From positions 1 to 6,011 of the forward strand of contig ASHK01000430.1 in assembly GCA_000695745.1 (NCBI GenBank): a stretch of 6,011 nucleotides of DNA, read 5' to 3'. Positions 5,431 through 6,011 of the stretch are shown one piece after another. Source of the DNA: Vibrio madracius. Lineage in GTDB: Bacteria; Pseudomonadota; Gammaproteobacteria; Enterobacterales; Vibrionaceae. Under the pieces are notes generated by a model. That model worked only from the letters and a program-made list of their open reading frames with translations, was not told the DNA's origin and did not search any database. Position 1 is the stretch's first letter. Every line of letters starts with the position of its first letter. The translations under genes were made by a program, and so were the position numbers.

Positions 5431-5907
5431 ATGAAAAAGACATTTTTACGAACGTTACCTTTGTTATTTTTACCACTGGCACCGCTAGCATCCGCTGAAC
5501 CTTATATCGGTGCGGGCTACTTGTACTCCAGCTACGATGATATTGACGTTTCAGGCTCTAACAACGGTTACACGATTTACGGCGGCTACAATTTTGCAAA
5601 ACTCTTCTCCGCCGAACTCGCTTACGCTGATTTTGTCGATACTAACTCCCCTATCGACAACTCATCGATCTACTCTAATGCATGGTTAGCGAGCGGAAAA
5701 GTGACGCTACCAATCGCCATTTTCGACGTTTACGGTCGTTTAGGTATGGGTAGATTCTCCAATAATATCAATACTTCAACAGATGTCTTTGGTGGTATTG
5801 GAGCTGGCGTATCGTTAGGTCCTGCGCGTGTTGCATTGGAATATACCAAGTATGACACTGCGATTGTTAAAGACAGCGTTAACTTACTCGTAGAGTTTCA
5901 TTTCTAA
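5431..5907 (+). CDS. OmpA/OmpX-like eight-stranded outer-membrane beta-barrel protein (158 aa)
   Basis: The protein begins with a signal peptide (MKKTFLRTLPLLFLPLAPLASA, cut before EPY). The 136 mature residues have the pattern of an eight-stranded barrel of the OMP_b-brl type: PYIGAGYLYSSYDD, GYTIYGGYNFAKLFSAELAYADF, NAWLASGKVTLPIAIFDVYGRLGMGRF, VFGGIGAGVSLGPARVALEYTKYD, and a last strand VNLLVEFHF ending in Phe. The opening PYIGAGY and the GxGxG strand near residues 121-127 are typical of porin-family barrels such as AcfA-like proteins in vibrios. That comparison is from memory and tentative. AGAGAA lies about 7 bases before the ATG. It lies 45 nt after the first barrel gene with no terminator between, so one transcript is likely. 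A structural or stress/adhesion role is possible, but the sequence does not identify one. Confidence 0.87.
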   Translation: MKKTFLRTLPLLFLPLAPLASAEPYIGAGYLYSSYDDIDVSGSNNGYTIYGGYNFAKLFSAELAYADFVDTNSPIDNSSIYSNAWLASGKVTLPIAIFDVYGRLGMGRFSNNINTSTDVFGGIGAGVSLGPARVALEYTKYDTAIVKDSVNLLVEFHF

Positions 5908-5923
5908 TCTGGTATCCAAACCC

Positions 5924-5950
5924 AAAAAACCAAAGCTTTAGCTTTGGTTT
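5924..5950. terminator. Hairpin after the outer-membrane genes, with U-tract on the minus strand
   Basis: AAACCAAAGC (5927-5936) and GCTTTGGTTT (5941-5950) form a perfect 10-bp stem with the loop TTTA, 17 nt after the stop of the second barrel gene. On the plus strand the run ends as GGTTTC, a short U-tract. On the minus strand the stem continues into six T's (complement of 5924-5929), so it should terminate leftward transcription better. It probably works in both directions between convergent genes. Confidence 0.7.
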
Positions 5951-5961
5951 CAGACTGCTGA

Positions 5962-5991
5962 CAAAGGTCTAGCTTTCGAGCTAGACCTTTG
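5962..5991. terminator. Perfect 13-bp hairpin with TTCG loop
   Basis: CAAAGGTCTAGCT (5962-5974) and AGCTAGACCTTTG (5979-5991) pair perfectly around TTCG. It is very stable but has no T-run on either side. It sits 11 nt after the previous hairpin and just past a possible leftward stop codon (5996-5994), so it may serve as a 3'-end structure for a convergent gene or as a back-up for the first hairpin. Confidence 0.5.
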
Positions 5992-5993
5992 AT

Positions 5994-6011
5994 CTAATAG
6001 GGGTATCGAAT
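5994..6011 (-). CDS. Possible C-terminal end of a leftward gene entering from the right (5 codons visible)
   Basis: On the minus strand, 6011-5994 reads I R Y P Y then TAG, right before the 13-bp hairpin. The hairpin at 5924-5950 has its better U-tract on this strand, which fits a convergent gene ending here. Five codons prove nothing by themselves; this is an inference from the layout. Confidence 0.2.
   Translation of the reverse strand: MRYPY

Overview
The window reads as chromosomal DNA of a marine-type gammaproteobacterium, most likely Vibrionaceae. This is inferred from the Vibrio-like glutamate decarboxylase, the moderately AT-rich base composition, the compact operons with intrinsic terminators and the small outer-membrane beta-barrel genes. 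The assignment comes from memory of the families, not from a search.

Left part (1-753): the last 58 codons of a PCu(A)C-type periplasmic copper chaperone run rightward. They converge on a leftward gene for a 146-residue exported protein of unknown function. A long interrupted hairpin (252-319) lies between them and overlaps the stop codon of the leftward gene. Next comes about 570 bp of AT-rich DNA with no convincing gene (754-1322). It holds the divergent control regions and several inverted repeats sharing the core CTATCAA.

Centre (1323-4798): a probable glutamate decarboxylase operon. The decarboxylase gene is full length in content but broken by two one-base deletions, each in a run of six identical bases (A6 at 1336-1341, G6 at 1702-1707). 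With both repaired it would encode 461 residues with the PLP lysine and the penultimate histidine typical of acid-regulated bacterial Gad. Downstream are a 76-residue single-span membrane or exported protein of unknown family and, 5 nt later, a 550-residue aspartate:alanine exchanger (AspT/AAEx) family antiporter, closed by a strong intrinsic terminator. The likely system is amino-acid decarboxylation coupled to exchange of substrate and product (glutamate in, GABA out). It would consume cytoplasmic protons and could generate membrane potential, with an AspT-type exchanger in place of the usual APC-type GadC.

Right part (4799-6011): two rightward genes for small signal-peptide-bearing outer-membrane beta-barrel proteins (132 and 158 residues), 45 nt apart and probably co-transcribed. 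Two hairpins follow, one with a U-tract on the minus strand. The last 18 bases may be the end of a leftward gene entering from the right.

The observations most worth following are the Gad/small protein/AspT arrangement, the pair of homopolymer frameshifts in gad, and the unexplained 76-residue protein that appears translationally linked to the antiporter.
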